DNA of 46,285 nucleotides from contig PHEQ01000018.1 in assembly GCA_002842985.1 (NCBI GenBank), positions 57,550-103,834 of the forward strand, given 5' to 3'. A program made the position numbers and the translations under genes. This document shows positions 17,756 to 27,098 of this stretch, in pieces (position 1 is the first letter of the stretch; each line of letters opens with the position of its first letter). A model generated the notes under the pieces. It searched no databases, had not been told where the DNA came from, and saw only the letters and a list, made by a program, of their open reading frames with translations. This DNA comes from Alphaproteobacteria bacterium HGW-Alphaproteobacteria-1 (GTDB taxonomy: Bacteria > Pseudomonadota > Alphaproteobacteria > Rhodobacterales > Rhodobacteraceae).

Positions 17756-19354
17756 ATGATGCAAACGGGCAGAGACCATGGGGGCTGGGCAGTGATACGC
17801 GGGGCATTGGCGGGAATGGTGGCGGGGCTGGCCGTATCGGGTCTGGTTCTGGGCACGGTATCGGTGGTCAGCGATCTGGCCGACATGGCGGCGGTGCGCG
17901 GGGCCGCACCCGAGGCGCGCGCGGTCGAGGTGCCGCCCGGCTCGGGATTCGATGCGGTGCGCGAAGACCGTGAAGTGGCGTTGCCGGCTGTGACCGACGG
18001 CCCGGCGCAAGGTGGCGCGCCGCGTGTCGAGGACCCCGGCCGCGACGATCTCAGCCCGCTTGCCGGGGCCGACACCGCGCCCGTGGCCGTGCCTGATACC
18101 GGGGCGGTGGGTGCGCTTGCCGCACCGCCCGAGGACGTGCCGTCCGATGGCGGTGTCGAGGTTGGCAGCGACAGCCCGGTTTTGCCCGCGCCACAGGCGG
18201 CGGCCCCCGTCCGGCCCGAGGGCGAGGCGCGGCTTGTCATCTCGACCGAGCCCGCACAGCCGCCCGCGCCCGATCCGGGCGAGGCGGATGCCGGGCTTGC
18301 CGTGCCTGCGCCGCAAACCGGGCAGGGCGCGCCCGCGCGGGAGGCGGCAACAGCCCCCGACGTGCAGACCGAGATCACCGAACCTGTGGCCCCCGCCGAC
18401 GAGGCCGAAGAGGGTCAGGACAGCGTTGCCGCGCAGGCACCGCCCGCCGAAGACGCCCCTGACACGCGCCAAGCGGTGATCGAGCCGGTCGCCCCCGATG
18501 AGGGCGCGCCCGCGCCCGAGGCCGCGCCCGCGTCGCCGCGCCTTGCGCCATCGGACACGCTTGGCAATCGCGCGGAGGGCGTCACCGTGGGCCGCTTGCC
18601 GCGCATCGGCGACGCCCCCGAAGAGCCCGAGACCGCCGCCGAGACCGCCGAGACTGGCCCCGACGGGTCCGAAGTGTCCGAGGGCGCTTTGCGTCGCAAC
18701 GCGGTCGCCTTTGAGCCGCCCGGGGACAGGCCGCTCATGGCCATCGTTCTGCTCGACGAGGGGCAGGGCATGCTCGGGCTGGAGGCATTGCAGGCATTTC
18801 CCTATCCGCTGAGCTTTGCCATTCCCGCCAGCCGCCCGGATGCGGCCGAGGTCGCCGCGCGCTATCGCGCCGCGGGCTTCGAGGTGCTCATCGCTGCGGA
18901 CCTGCCCGAGAACGCAACCGCCGCCGATACCGAGACCGCCATGCAGGCATGGCTTGCCGCGGCTCCGCAGGCGGTGGCGGTGATCGAGGGCACGGGCACC
19001 GGGCTTCAGGGCAGCCGCGAGGCGAGCGCGCAGCTTGCCCCGATCCTGAGCGAGACGGGGCACGGCATCGTCATGCTGCCCAATGGCCTCAACACAGCGC
19101 AGAAACTCATCGCGCGCGCGGGGGTGCCCTCGGCCACGCTGTTCCGCGATATCGACGGGCAGGGGCAGAATGCGGGCGCGGTGCGGCGGTTTCTCGATCA
19201 GGGGGCGATGCGCGCGGGCCAGCAGGACGAAGGCGTGATCATGCTGGGCCGCGTGCGCCCCGACACGATCAGCGCGCTGTTGCTCTGGGGCTTGCAGGAC
19301 CGCGCGGCAAGCGTGGCGCTTGCGCCGGTCTCGGCGGTTCTGGCCACGCCGTAG
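17756..19354 (+). CDS. Divergent polysaccharide deacetylase-family protein, degenerate
   Basis: A 532-residue protein in three parts. Residues about 10-45 form one hydrophobic segment (GALAGMVAGLAVSGLVLGTV), a likely signal anchor. Residues about 50-310 are a low-complexity linker rich in Pro, Ala, Glu and Asp. The C-terminal about 210 residues resemble the divergent polysaccharide deacetylase family (DUF610/YibQ): RPLMAIVLLDEGQGMLGLEALQAF-type start, a TGLQGSREA segment and late FRDIDGQG. The family's metal-binding positions look lost: the usual Asp-Asp pair reads LLDEG and the His of the HLPME motif is absent (EVLIAADLPENA). So a structural or binding role in the periplasm is more likely than catalysis. 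It is divergent from trpG and about 40 bp upstream of the permease gene. Confidence 0.75.
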   Translation: MMQTGRDHGGWAVIRGALAGMVAGLAVSGLVLGTVSVVSDLADMAAVRGAAPEARAVEVPPGSGFDAVREDREVALPAVTDGPAQGGAPRVEDPGRDDLSPLAGADTAPVAVPDTGAVGALAAPPEDVPSDGGVEVGSDSPVLPAPQAAAPVRPEGEARLVISTEPAQPPAPDPGEADAGLAVPAPQTGQGAPAREAATAPDVQTEITEPVAPADEAEEGQDSVAAQAPPAEDAPDTRQAVIEPVAPDEGAPAPEAAPASPRLAPSDTLGNRAEGVTVGRLPRIGDAPEEPETAAETAETGPDGSEVSEGALRRNAVAFEPPGDRPLMAIVLLDEGQGMLGLEALQAFPYPLSFAIPASRPDAAEVAARYRAAGFEVLIAADLPENATAADTETAMQAWLAAAPQAVAVIEGTGTGLQGSREASAQLAPILSETGHGIVMLPNGLNTAQKLIARAGVPSATLFRDIDGQGQNAGAVRRFLDQGAMRAGQQDEGVIMLGRVRPDTISALLLWGLQDRAASVALAPVSAVLATP

Positions 19355-19395
19355 CTGGCTAACCGCGCCGTGCCGCGCTATGCTGCGTCGCAGAA

Positions 19396-20769
19396 ATGGC
19401 GGGGTGCGGCATGGCGGTTCTTCTCATCCTTGTGGCGCTTGGCCTCCTGATCGCGGGGGCCTGGGCGGGGGTGTCGGTGCTGGTGTTGGCACCGGTTCTG
19501 GCGGCGCTTGCGGCGGCGCTGTCGGGCGCGCCGGTGCTGGCGGGTTATACGCAAGTCTTCATGCAGGCGGCGGGGGGCTTCGTGGTGGCCTTCTTTCCGC
19601 TGTTCCTGTTGGGTGCGCTGTTCGGCCGGGTGATGGAGGTGTCGGGCGCGGCGGGCCGCATCGCCACGGCCATCGCGGGCGCGCTCGGGCCGGGCAATGC
19701 CATTCTGGCGCTGGTGCTGGCCTGCGCGGTGCTGACCTATGGCGGCGTGTCGCTTTTCGTGGTGGCCTTTGCCGCCTGGCCGCTGGCGCGCGCGCTCTTC
19801 GCCGAGACGGGGCTGCCTGCGCGGCTGATCCCGGCGACCATCGCTTTGGGGGCCTTCACGTTTACCATGACGGCGCTGCCCGGCACGCCCTCGATCCAGA
19901 ACGCGATTCCGATGGCCACCTTCGGCACCACGCCTTTTGCGGCGCCGGTTCTGGGGATCGTCGCGGCGCTTGTCATGCTGGGGTTCGGCATGGTCTGGCT
20001 GCGGGTGCGCGCGCACTGGCTGGCGGGCGAAGAGGCCCCCGCGCAGCCCGACGGCGAGGCGGCGCAAGGCACTTTGCCGCTCTGGCGCGCGGCGCTGCCG
20101 ATCCTGTCGGTGGCGGTGGTGACGCTCGCCATGGGCGCGGTCATCCTGCCCGCGCTCGACACCGGCTATCTGGCGCGCCCGCTTTATGGCGCGACCGAAC
20201 TCGCGCGGGTCAAGGGCCTGTGGTCGGTGATCGCGGCGCTCACAGTGGCGCTGGCGCTGGCGCTTCTCTTCACGCGCCCGCCTCAGGTCGTGGCGGCGCT
20301 CAACAAGGGCGCCGAGTCCGCGCTCCTGCCGCTTTTCAATACCGCGAGCCTGGTGGGCTTTGGCGCGGTGATCGCCACCTTGCCGGGGTTCGAGGTATTG
20401 CGGGCAAGCCTTGACGGGCTGTCGGGCGGTCATGTGCTGGTCTCGGCCGCGCTGTCGTCGAGCGCGCTGGCGGGGATCACCGGCTCGGCCTCGGGCGGCA
20501 TGTCGATCGCGCTCGATGCGCTGGGGCTCTCGATGCTGGCCGAGGCGGCGGAGCAAGGCGTCGATCCGGCGCTTCTGCACCGGGTGGTGGCGGTCGCGAC
20601 CGGGGGCCTCGACACCCTGCCGCATAATGGCGCGGTGATCACGTTGCTGGGCATTTGCGGGATGACGCACCGGCAGGCCTATGGCGACATTTTTATGGTC
20701 GCCGTGATCGGCCCGCTGCTGGCCTGCGCTCTGATCATCGCGCTGGGCATGGGGGTGGGCGCGGGGTGA
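19396..20769 (+). CDS. GntP-family permease
   Basis: A 457-residue inner-membrane transporter with about twelve to fourteen hydrophobic helices. The pattern matches the GntP/Dsd gluconate and hydroxy-acid proton symporters: an early SVLVLAPVLAALAAALSG, LLGALFGRVMEVSGAAGRIA, TALPGTPSIQNAIP, SALAGITGSASGGMSIAL and GGLDTLPHNGAVITLLGICG close to the end. The TGSASGG and DTLPHNGA segments are particularly characteristic. The substrate is probably a small hydroxy or keto acid; it cannot be told from the sequence. ATGs at 19396 and 19411 are both possible starts. It ends 1 base before the convergent haemoglobin gene. Confidence 0.85.
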   Translation: MAGCGMAVLLILVALGLLIAGAWAGVSVLVLAPVLAALAAALSGAPVLAGYTQVFMQAAGGFVVAFFPLFLLGALFGRVMEVSGAAGRIATAIAGALGPGNAILALVLACAVLTYGGVSLFVVAFAAWPLARALFAETGLPARLIPATIALGAFTFTMTALPGTPSIQNAIPMATFGTTPFAAPVLGIVAALVMLGFGMVWLRVRAHWLAGEEAPAQPDGEAAQGTLPLWRAALPILSVAVVTLAMGAVILPALDTGYLARPLYGATELARVKGLWSVIAALTVALALALLFTRPPQVVAALNKGAESALLPLFNTASLVGFGAVIATLPGFEVLRASLDGLSGGHVLVSAALSSSALAGITGSASGGMSIALDALGLSMLAEAAEQGVDPALLHRVVAVATGGLDTLPHNGAVITLLGICGMTHRQAYGDIFMVAVIGPLLACALIIALGMGVGAG

Positions 20770-20770
20770 G

Positions 20771-21181
20771 TTACCGCAGCTTCGGCACGCCGCCCGGATG
20801 GGTGCTGCGATCCACCACGCCCGCGCGCAAGCTGCGCCCGATGCGATGCGCCAGCGCCGACCAGGCGGCGGCCTGATCGGGGGAGAGTTCGCGAGCAAGT
20901 GTGGCATCGAAAAGCGCGAGCCAGGTCGAGAACATGCCCGGCTGCACGTTGCGCGCCTTGACATGCGCCTCCATCGGCGCGCCGTCATAGCAGCGCTCGT
21001 GCAGGATGGCATTGGCCCAGAAATCGGTGATCTTCGCCTCATGCGCGGGCCAGTCGGTGACATGCACGGCAAAAACCGGCCCGAGGCCGGGATGATCCCG
21101 CACTGCGGCGTAGAAGGCCGCGACCACGCGCGCGATCTCTGCGCGGGTGACGGGGAAGCGCGGGGGCAGGGCGGTGCTCAT
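20771..21181 (-). CDS. Group III truncated haemoglobin
   Basis: A 136-residue haem protein. The group III pattern is clear: FYAAVRDHPGLGPVF near the N-terminus (Tyr24 near position B10), HVTDWPAHEAKITDFWANAI, then RCYDGAPMEAHVKARNV where His73 is the proximal haem ligand, and Trp87 (FSTWLALF) at position G8. Group III globins such as Ctb of Campylobacter are thought to bind oxygen very tightly and to deal with nitric oxide or oxygen. There is no obvious partner: the upstream neighbour is ileS on the other strand and the downstream neighbour is a convergent permease gene. Confidence 0.92.
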   Translation of the reverse strand: MSTALPPRFPVTRAEIARVVAAFYAAVRDHPGLGPVFAVHVTDWPAHEAKITDFWANAILHERCYDGAPMEAHVKARNVQPGMFSTWLALFDATLARELSPDQAAAWSALAHRIGRSLRAGVVDRSTHPGGVPKLR

Positions 21182-21478
21182 GGCCCTGAGATGCGACAGC
21201 GCCCGCGCACATGCAAGAGGGCGTCCCGCCGCATGAGGGCCGCGCCCGAAATCTTCAAAAGATTTCGGACCGCTTTCTTTTCAAGAAAGCGGGGGTCCGC
21301 GCCCTCTGGACGGCTGCCGGGTGCGCGCCTATAAGGCCGCCCATGACGCTTGATGCCGCGATCATCATTCGAATTACATGCCCGGCGCTCTGACCAGATC
21401 GAGCCGCCGGGACAAGGCGTTTGAGCCATCGCGCCGCCTCTCATCGCAAAATCCCCAGACCTGACGAAGGACGCCCCC
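21182..21478. other. Globin / ileS intergenic region
   Basis: 297 bases between divergent genes. No gene is supported. The main content is a tandem pair of perfect hairpins (21246-21292, listed separately). GAAGGACGC lies just before the ileS start. No T-box or other recognised RNA leader for ileS is visible, which is normal for proteobacteria. Confidence 0.55.
21246..21292. repeat. Tandem double-hairpin (REP-like) element
   Basis: Two perfect 10-bp inverted repeats stand one base apart. The first is CCGAAATCTT (21246-21255) with AAGATTTCGG (21259-21268), the second CCGCTTTCTT (21270-21279) with AAGAAAGCGG (21283-21292), both with 3-base loops. Both ends extend into GC-rich partial complementarity (GGACC before the second stem, GGTCC after). 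I believe similar AAATCTT-type palindromes occur repeatedly in Rhodobacteraceae genomes, but I cannot check that here. Confidence 0.7.
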
Positions 21479-24421
21479 ATGTGCGCCGACCTGCCCGACT
21501 ACAAGGACACGCTCAACCTGCCCGAAACCGATTTCCCGATGCGCGCCGGATTGCCCGCGCGCGAGCCTGACTGGCTGGCGCGCTGGGCGCGGATAGGGGT
21601 GTATGAAAAGCTGCGGGAGAATGCTTCCGGGCGGGTTCCCTTTACCCTGCATGACGGCCCGCCCTACGCCAACGGCCATCTGCATATCGGTCACGCGCTC
21701 AACAAGATCCTCAAGGACATGGTGGTGCGCTCGCAGCAGATGATGGGGCGCGATGCGCGCTATATCCCCGGCTGGGATTGTCACGGCCTGCCGATCGAAT
21801 GGAAGATCGAAGAGCAATACCGCGCCAAAGGCCGCAACAAGGATGAGGTCGATATCGTCGATTTCCGTCAGGAATGCCGCAAATTCGCCGAGGGCTGGAT
21901 CGACATCCAGCGCGAGGAATTCAAGCGGCTGGGGATCACCGGCTGTTGGGATCGGCCCTATCTGACGATGGATTACCGCGCCGAGCGGATCATCGCGGAG
22001 GAATTCCAGAAGTTCCTGATGACCGGCGTGCTCTATCAGGGGTCAAAGCCGGTGATGTGGTCGCCGGTAGAGAAAACCGCCCTGGCCGAGGCGGAGGTGG
22101 AGTATCACGACAAGGAAAGCTTTACGGTTTGGGTGAAGTTTAAGGTTGTCGGCGGACCGCTGGTGGATATCAATCCGGGTGCAGCACCAAATTCTGACTT
22201 CGACGACACGTCTGTCGTTATCTGGACGACTACCCCCTGGACCATGCCGTCCAACAAGGCCGTGGTTTATGGCGAGGGGATTTCCTATGGCCTCTATGAA
22301 GTGACTGCGGTGCCGGGCGAGTGCTGGGCGGCGGTGGGGGAGAAATTCATCCTTGCCGACAACCGCGCCGGGGATGTGATGACGCGCGCGCGGCTGTCGG
22401 ACGGCATGTATCGCCGCCTGCGTGATGTAAGCGCCCAGGAACTGGCGGGGCTGTCGCTGCTGCACCCCCTGGCCCACGCCGAAGGGGCAAATGGCGAATG
22501 GGACGACCTGCGCGATTTCCGCGCCGCCGATTTCGTCACCGACGAGGAAGGCACCGGGTTTGTCCATTGCGCGCCGAGCCACGGGATGGAGGAATACGAG
22601 CTTTACCGCGATCTTGGCATGCTCGATCAGGTGATCACTTATAACGTGCTCGATGACGGGTCTTTCCGGCCCGATCTGCCGTTTTTCGGCGGCAAGTTCA
22701 TCCTTGATCGCAAGGGCCGCGAGGGCAATGCCAACAAGGCCGTCATCGACAAGCTGATCGAGGTGGGCGGGCTTCTCGCGCGCGGCAAGATCAAGCACTC
22801 TTACCCGCATAGCTGGCGCTCCAAGGCGCCGGTCATCTATCGCAACACGCCGCAGTGGTTCGCGGCGATCGACAGGCCCGTGGGCGACGGGCAGGACGAC
22901 TATGGCACGACGATCCGGCAACGCGCGCTGCGCTCCATCGACGAGTTGGTGACATGGACGCCCAAGACCGGGCGCAACCGGCTTTATTCCATGATCGAGG
23001 CGCGGCCCGACTGGGTGCTCTCGCGTCAACGCGCCTGGGGTGTGCCGCTCACCTGTTTTGTGAAGACTGGGGCGCAACCGACGGATCCGGACTACCTTTT
23101 GCGAAATACCGAGGTGAATGCCAGAATTCTGGAGGCGTTCGAGCAAGAGGGAGCGGATGCCTGGTATAAGGAGGGCGCCAAGGAGCGCTTCCTGAGCGGC
23201 ATCGTGAAGCCTGACGAGTGGCGCAAGGTCGATGACATTCTCGATGTGTGGTTCGATTCCGGCTCCACCCATGCCTTCGTGTTGCGCGATCGGGCGGATG
23301 GCTCCGAGGACGGCATCGCCGATCTTTACCTCGAAGGCACCGATCAGCATCGCGGCTGGTTCCATTCCTCGATGTTGCAGGCCTGCGGCACCATCGGGCA
23401 CGCGCCCTATCGCGGGGTGCTCACCCACGGGTTCACGCTCGACGAGAAGGGCAACAAGATGTCCAAATCGCTCGGCAATACCGTGGCGCCCGAGGAGGTG
23501 GTCAAGCAATACGGGGCCGATATCCTGCGGCTTTGGGTGGCGCAGGCGGATTACACCGCCGATCTGCGGATCGGGCCGGAAATTCTCAAGGGTGTGGCGG
23601 ATGGCTATCGCCGCTTGCGCAACACGATGCGCTTCATGCTGGGGGCGCTGTCGCACTTCAGTGAAGCTGATCGCGTGGAGCCTTCGGAGATGCCGGAGCT
23701 GGAGCGGTGGGTGCTGCACCGGCTGGCGGAACTGGATCACAAGGTGCGCACCGGCTATGCGGCCTATGATTTCCAGGGGGTGTTCCAGCAGATCTTCAAT
23801 TTCTGCACGCTGGATCTCTCGGCCTTCTACTTCGATATCCGCAAGGACGCGCTTTATTGCGATGGCGACACGGCGCGGCGCCGGGCCGCGCGCACGGTGA
23901 TGGACCTGGTGTTTCACCGGCTGACGACATGGCTCGCTCCGGTGCTGGTCTTCACGATGGAGGATGTGTGGCTTTCGCGGTTCCCCGGTGACGGCGACAG
24001 CGTGCACCTGCACGACATGCCCGAGACACCGGCCGACTGGCTCGACGAGCCGCTGGCGGCGAAATGGGCGATGGTGCGGGCGGCGCGGCGGGCGGTGACG
24101 GCGGCGCTCGAGGTGCAGCGCAGCGACAAGGTGATCGGGGCGAGCCTCGAGGCGGCCCCCATCGTGCATGTGCGCGATCCCGAGATGCTCGCGGCGCTGA
24201 AATCGGTTGATTTCGCGGATATCTGCATCACCTCGGACCTGACCCTGAGTGCCGATCCCCGCCCGCCAGAGGCGTTCCGCCTGCCCGAGCTGGACACGGT
24301 CGGCGTGGTGTTCGAGCGCGCCGAGGGGGCGAAATGCGGGCGCTGCTGGAAGATCCTGCCCGATGTGGGCACGCACAGGCATCCCGGCACCTGCAAGCGG
24401 TGCTCCGATGCACTTGGCTGA
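21479..24421 (+). CDS. ileS: Isoleucyl-tRNA synthetase
   Basis: A 980-residue class I synthetase that charges tRNA-Ile. The HIGH motif is HIGH at 69-72 ([13 protein letters not shown]) and the KMSKS motif is at 660-664 ([11 protein letters not shown]). The editing insertion lies between them, with [14 protein letters not shown]. The C-terminus carries the zinc ribbon [14 protein letters not shown] and CKRC, typical of the bacterial, mupirocin-sensitive type. A patch around 22130-22220 in the editing region has visibly less GC-rich codons than its surroundings; it keeps the frame and is probably just a local insertion. The start at 21479 ([20 protein letters not shown]) matches relatives and has GAAGGA upstream. 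Confidence 0.98.
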   Translation: MCADLPDYKDTLNLPETDFPMRAGLPAREPDWLARWARIGVYEKLRENASGRVPFTLHDGPPYANGHLHIGHALNKILKDMVVRSQQMMGRDARYIPGWDCHGLPIEWKIEEQYRAKGRNKDEVDIVDFRQECRKFAEGWIDIQREEFKRLGITGCWDRPYLTMDYRAERIIAEEFQKFLMTGVLYQGSKPVMWSPVEKTALAEAEVEYHDKESFTVWVKFKVVGGPLVDINPGAAPNSDFDDTSVVIWTTTPWTMPSNKAVVYGEGISYGLYEVTAVPGECWAAVGEKFILADNRAGDVMTRARLSDGMYRRLRDVSAQELAGLSLLHPLAHAEGANGEWDDLRDFRAADFVTDEEGTGFVHCAPSHGMEEYELYRDLGMLDQVITYNVLDDGSFRPDLPFFGGKFILDRKGREGNANKAVIDKLIEVGGLLARGKIKHSYPHSWRSKAPVIYRNTPQWFAAIDRPVGDGQDDYGTTIRQRALRSIDELVTWTPKTGRNRLYSMIEARPDWVLSRQRAWGVPLTCFVKTGAQPTDPDYLLRNTEVNARILEAFEQEGADAWYKEGAKERFLSGIVKPDEWRKVDDILDVWFDSGSTHAFVLRDRADGSEDGIADLYLEGTDQHRGWFHSSMLQACGTIGHAPYRGVLTHGFTLDEKGNKMSKSLGNTVAPEEVVKQYGADILRLWVAQADYTADLRIGPEILKGVADGYRRLRNTMRFMLGALSHFSEADRVEPSEMPELERWVLHRLAELDHKVRTGYAAYDFQGVFQQIFNFCTLDLSAFYFDIRKDALYCDGDTARRRAARTVMDLVFHRLTTWLAPVLVFTMEDVWLSRFPGDGDSVHLHDMPETPADWLDEPLAAKWAMVRAARRAVTAALEVQRSDKVIGASLEAAPIVHVRDPEMLAALKSVDFADICITSDLTLSADPRPPEAFRLPELDTVGVVFERAEGAKCGRCWKILPDVGTHRHPGTCKRCSDALG

Positions 24422-24443
24422 CGGGGGGCGGGCGCACCCCGTC
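24420..24443 (+). terminator. Terminator-like hairpin after ileS
   Basis: GACGGGG (24420-24426, including part of the stop codon) pairs with CCCCGTC (24437-24443); CCCTTGTCTT follows. It lies in the 30-bp gap between convergent ileS and pirin genes. Confidence 0.5.
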
Positions 24444-24451
24444 CCCTTGTC

Positions 24452-25357
24452 TTAACCGCGAATGAAGGTGCCGTTGCGCAGATCGCGCATGGCCTGGCGC
24501 AATTCTTCCTGCGTGTTCATCACGATGGGGCCGTGCCAGGCCACCGGTTCTGCAAGCGGCGCGCCCGACACGAGCAGAAAGCGGATGCCCTCGGGGCCGG
24601 CTTCAACGGTGATCTCGTCGCCGGTGCCGAACCGCACCAGCGTGCGGTCGCCCGAGGGGTCGCGCAGATGAACCTCGCGGCCCGCCACCTCCTTTTCCAG
24701 CAGCACGCCGGTCGGCGCGGAGGCATCGACAAAGCGCCCGCTGCCCGCGAAGATATAGGCAAAGCTGCGCCGGTAGGTGTCAACCTTGAACACCTTGCGC
24801 CGCCCCGGCGGCACCGAGATATCCAGATATTGCGGATCGGCGGCGATGCCATCGACCGGACCGTGGGCGCCCCAGAAACTGCCGGTGATGACGCGCGCGC
24901 GGGTGCCGTCATCGTCTGTCACCTCCGGGATGTCAGCGGCCTGCACGTCCTGATAGCGCGGTGCACACATCTTTTGCGCCGCGGGCAGGTTGGCCCAGAG
25001 CTGAAACCCGTGCAGCCGCCCCTGCGCGTCGCCGCGCGGCATTTCCTGATGCAGGATGCCCGATCCGGCGGTCATCCACTGCACATCGCCCGCGCCGAGC
25101 ACGCCGGTATTGCCAAGGCTGTCGCCGTGATCGACCTCGCCTGCAAGAACATAGGTGATGGTCTCGATCCCGCGATGGGGATGCCACGGAAAGCCCTTGG
25201 CATAGCGCGCCGGATCGTCGTTGCGGAAATCGTCGAAGAGCAGGAATGGATCAAGCTCGGAGGGGTCGTGAAAGCCGAAGGCGCGGTGCAGGTGCACGCC
25301 CGCCCCCTCCATCGTGGGGGTGGCGGCGCGAGTCTCGAGAACGGGTCTTATGGACAT
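24452..25357 (-). CDS. Pirin-family protein
   Basis: A 301-residue bicupin. The start at 25357 (MSIRPVLETRAATPTMEGAG) has AAAGGAGAGTGACC before it. The N-terminal cupin holds the metal site: FPWHPHRGIETITYVLAG with two histidines, a third His in HGDSLGNTG context, and SGILHQEMP, then FQLWANLPAAQKMCAPRYQD. The second cupin spans about 180-290. Pirins bind iron; some, such as YhhW, oxidise quercetin, others act as redox-sensitive regulators. Substrate unknown here. It is monocistronic, convergent to ileS, with a small membrane protein gene divergent upstream. Confidence 0.94.
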   Translation of the reverse strand: MSIRPVLETRAATPTMEGAGVHLHRAFGFHDPSELDPFLLFDDFRNDDPARYAKGFPWHPHRGIETITYVLAGEVDHGDSLGNTGVLGAGDVQWMTAGSGILHQEMPRGDAQGRLHGFQLWANLPAAQKMCAPRYQDVQAADIPEVTDDDGTRARVITGSFWGAHGPVDGIAADPQYLDISVPPGRRKVFKVDTYRRSFAYIFAGSGRFVDASAPTGVLLEKEVAGREVHLRDPSGDRTLVRFGTGDEITVEAGPEGIRFLLVSGAPLAEPVAWHGPIVMNTQEELRQAMRDLRNGTFIRG

Positions 25358-25480
25358 GGTCACTCTCCTTTCCCCACGATATAGGGAAAGGCGCGCGGCG
25401 CGGGCAGGGGCAGCTTTGTTCGCGCGCGCAAGAGGCGCTGTGCGCCGGTGTGCAAGCCGGGGCGGATGAGGGAGAGAGCG

Positions 25481-25957
25481 GTGACGCAAGGGCGGATCGA
25501 GGCAGTGCTGGGTGCGTCGCCGGGGCGGCGGATGATCGGGGTCGGCTCGCTGGCGGCGCTCGGCGCGATCATGCTCTACATGGCGGCAGCACTTTCGCCC
25601 GGCCTTGGCTGGCAGGTGTTTCAGGTGGCGCTCGGGTCGGTCGCGCTGTGGTGCGCATACCGTATGTGGCACGCGACGGCCGAACGGCTGGAACTGACCG
25701 CTGCGGGGCTGCGATCGACCGATGGACGCATCCTGGCGCCCATGGATGAGATCGTGTCGGTGGATCGCGGCGTGTTCGCCTTCAAGCCGTCCAACGGGTT
25801 CATGATCACGCTGCGCAGCAAGGGTCCCTTTGTCTGGGAGCCGGGCCTCTGGTGGCGGATCGGGCGCCGGGTGGGTGTGGGCGGTGTCACGCCGGGGACC
25901 CCGTCCAAATACATGGCCGAGGTCATTCAGGCGCGGATCGACGCGCGCGAGGGCTGA
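25481..25957 (+). CDS. Small membrane protein of unknown function
   Basis: A 158-residue protein. The GTG at 25481 is preferred because GGGAGAGA stands before it; an ATG at 25466 would add five residues. Two hydrophobic stretches (about 20-40, GVGSLAALGAIMLYMAAALS, and 45-60) are followed by a short soluble part with a PH-like strand pattern (ERLELTAAGLRSTDGR, then MDEIVSVDRGVFAFKPSNGF). I recognise no named family. Similar proteins with two helices and a PH-like domain usually sit in the inner membrane with the domain in the cytoplasm. It ends 5 bases before the convergent TadE-like gene. Confidence 0.75.
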   Translation: MTQGRIEAVLGASPGRRMIGVGSLAALGAIMLYMAAALSPGLGWQVFQVALGSVALWCAYRMWHATAERLELTAAGLRSTDGRILAPMDEIVSVDRGVFAFKPSNGFMITLRSKGPFVWEPGLWWRIGRRVGVGGVTPGTPSKYMAEVIQARIDAREG

Positions 25958-25962
25958 AGCGC

Positions 25963-26562
25963 TCAGCTGGTGGAGGGCACGCAAACCCCGGTGAAACAAA
26001 GCTGCGAGGCAAAGCGCGGCGTCATGAACATGCGCGTGTCGAGCGCGATATTGTCGATCACGCTGCCGGCAATGATCGGGACATGCCGCCCGCTCGTCTC
26101 GACAACAATGAGGTCCTGACCGCCAACCATGAGCGGCAGACGCGCCGCCTCAGCGACCATGTCCGCCTGCGTGAGAGGGGACAACCCCCCGCTGCCGCGC
26201 ACCTCGCTCCAGCGGAGTTCGAACCAGTCGTTGTTGTTGTTCGTCTTGTGAAAGCGAATCACCGAAACCCGCATCTGCGTGGGGCTGCGGGTGCCGGCGA
26301 TCAAGTCGAACGTGGCCTTGAGATTGTCGATATAGGTGTCATCGATCACAGCCGTTTCGCGCGACAGCGCGTCGGTCATGGTGTAGGTCGCCTTGTCGCG
26401 GACGTTCTGCTGAAGAAAGAAATCGTAGAACCCGAGCGCGAACAGAAGGCCCGAGATCAGAAACGGCGCGATGATCACGGTTTCAACTGCGACGACGCCG
26501 CGCTCTTCCCGATGAAAGCGGCGCAGGAGGCGTCCGAGGCGCTTGTGAAGATCAATCAGCAT
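25963..26562 (-). CDS. TadE-like pseudopilin protein
   Basis: A 199-residue protein. After a basic N-terminus it has the TadE-type signal helix (REERGVVAVETVIIAPFLI, about 19-45) with the Glu found in pilin-like helices, then a soluble domain with a late Cys pair (LCFTGVCVP). Such minor pseudopilins are secreted and assembled by Tad machinery. It is the last of three genes joined by overlapping stop and start codons (TGATG at 26560-26564). No tadA, tadB, tadC, rcpA or flp gene is in the window. Confidence 0.85.
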   Translation of the reverse strand: MLIDLHKRLGRLLRRFHREERGVVAVETVIIAPFLISGLLFALGFYDFFLQQNVRDKATYTMTDALSRETAVIDDTYIDNLKATFDLIAGTRSPTQMRVSVIRFHKTNNNNDWFELRWSEVRGSGGLSPLTQADMVAEAARLPLMVGGQDLIVVETSGRHVPIIAGSVIDNIALDTRMFMTPRFASQLCFTGVCVPSTS

Positions 26563-27098
26563 CAGATCGGCTCCTGCACGAAGGCGGACATGGAGACAAA
26601 GGCGACTTCGCCGTTTGTGTCCCTGATCAAGGCGCTTCCCAGCATGCTATCGGGGAAGATGGGTTCGTATTTGAGGCAGGCCCGCAGCAGCATGAGCTGG
26701 TTCTGCCCGCCCGGAATGAAGGCACGCAGGGGTTTTGCGGGCTCTTCCACGTCGGTGCAATCCGGGGTCGGGTCCAGCGCGGTGGGGTTGCGCAGATCGG
26801 TCGGAACCATCTCCAGGCGCAGCTTTTCGCGGCAGTTCGCGATCACGAAGGAGTTGTCGCAGATGCTGTCCTTGATGTCATCGTGCTGCGGCGCCGTGCC
26901 GGTGCCAAGGCGAATGTCGCGTACGGTGATGTCCAGCCCGCGTTCCAGCATCGCCGATTGCATGGTCACGATACCCAGTTCCACCGAGAAGATGATGAAA
27001 CTGACGAGGAACGGGGCCACCAGGACAAATTCCAGCGTCGCCGTGCCGTCCTCTCTGCGCGCGATCCGGCGCAGTTTGCGGGCAATGCAGAGCATCAT
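26562..27098 (-). CDS. TadE/TadG-like pseudopilin protein
   Basis: A 178-residue protein with the same design as its neighbour: basic start, then EDGTATLEFVLVAPFLVSF and a hydrophobic helix to about residue 45, then a soluble part with several cysteines (SICDNS, NCREK, DCTD, ACLKY). The ATGATG at 27098 overlaps the stop of the upstream vWA gene as ATGA, so I use that start and not the longer frame. It probably forms a complex with the other two products. Confidence 0.85.
   Translation of the reverse strand: MMLCIARKLRRIARREDGTATLEFVLVAPFLVSFIIFSVELGIVTMQSAMLERGLDITVRDIRLGTGTAPQHDDIKDSICDNSFVIANCREKLRLEMVPTDLRNPTALDPTPDCTDVEEPAKPLRAFIPGGQNQLMLLRACLKYEPIFPDSMLGSALIRDTNGEVAFVSMSAFVQEPI

Noticed and set aside
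22130..22220. A small foreign insertion in ileS
   Set aside because: The frame is kept and the translation fits the editing domain of the family; the lower GC alone is not enough.
22043..24382. A 779-codon open frame antisense to ileS
   Set aside because: It mirrors ileS codon by codon, its translation is rich in His, Arg and Gly without a family, and high-GC coding DNA regularly gives such antisense frames.
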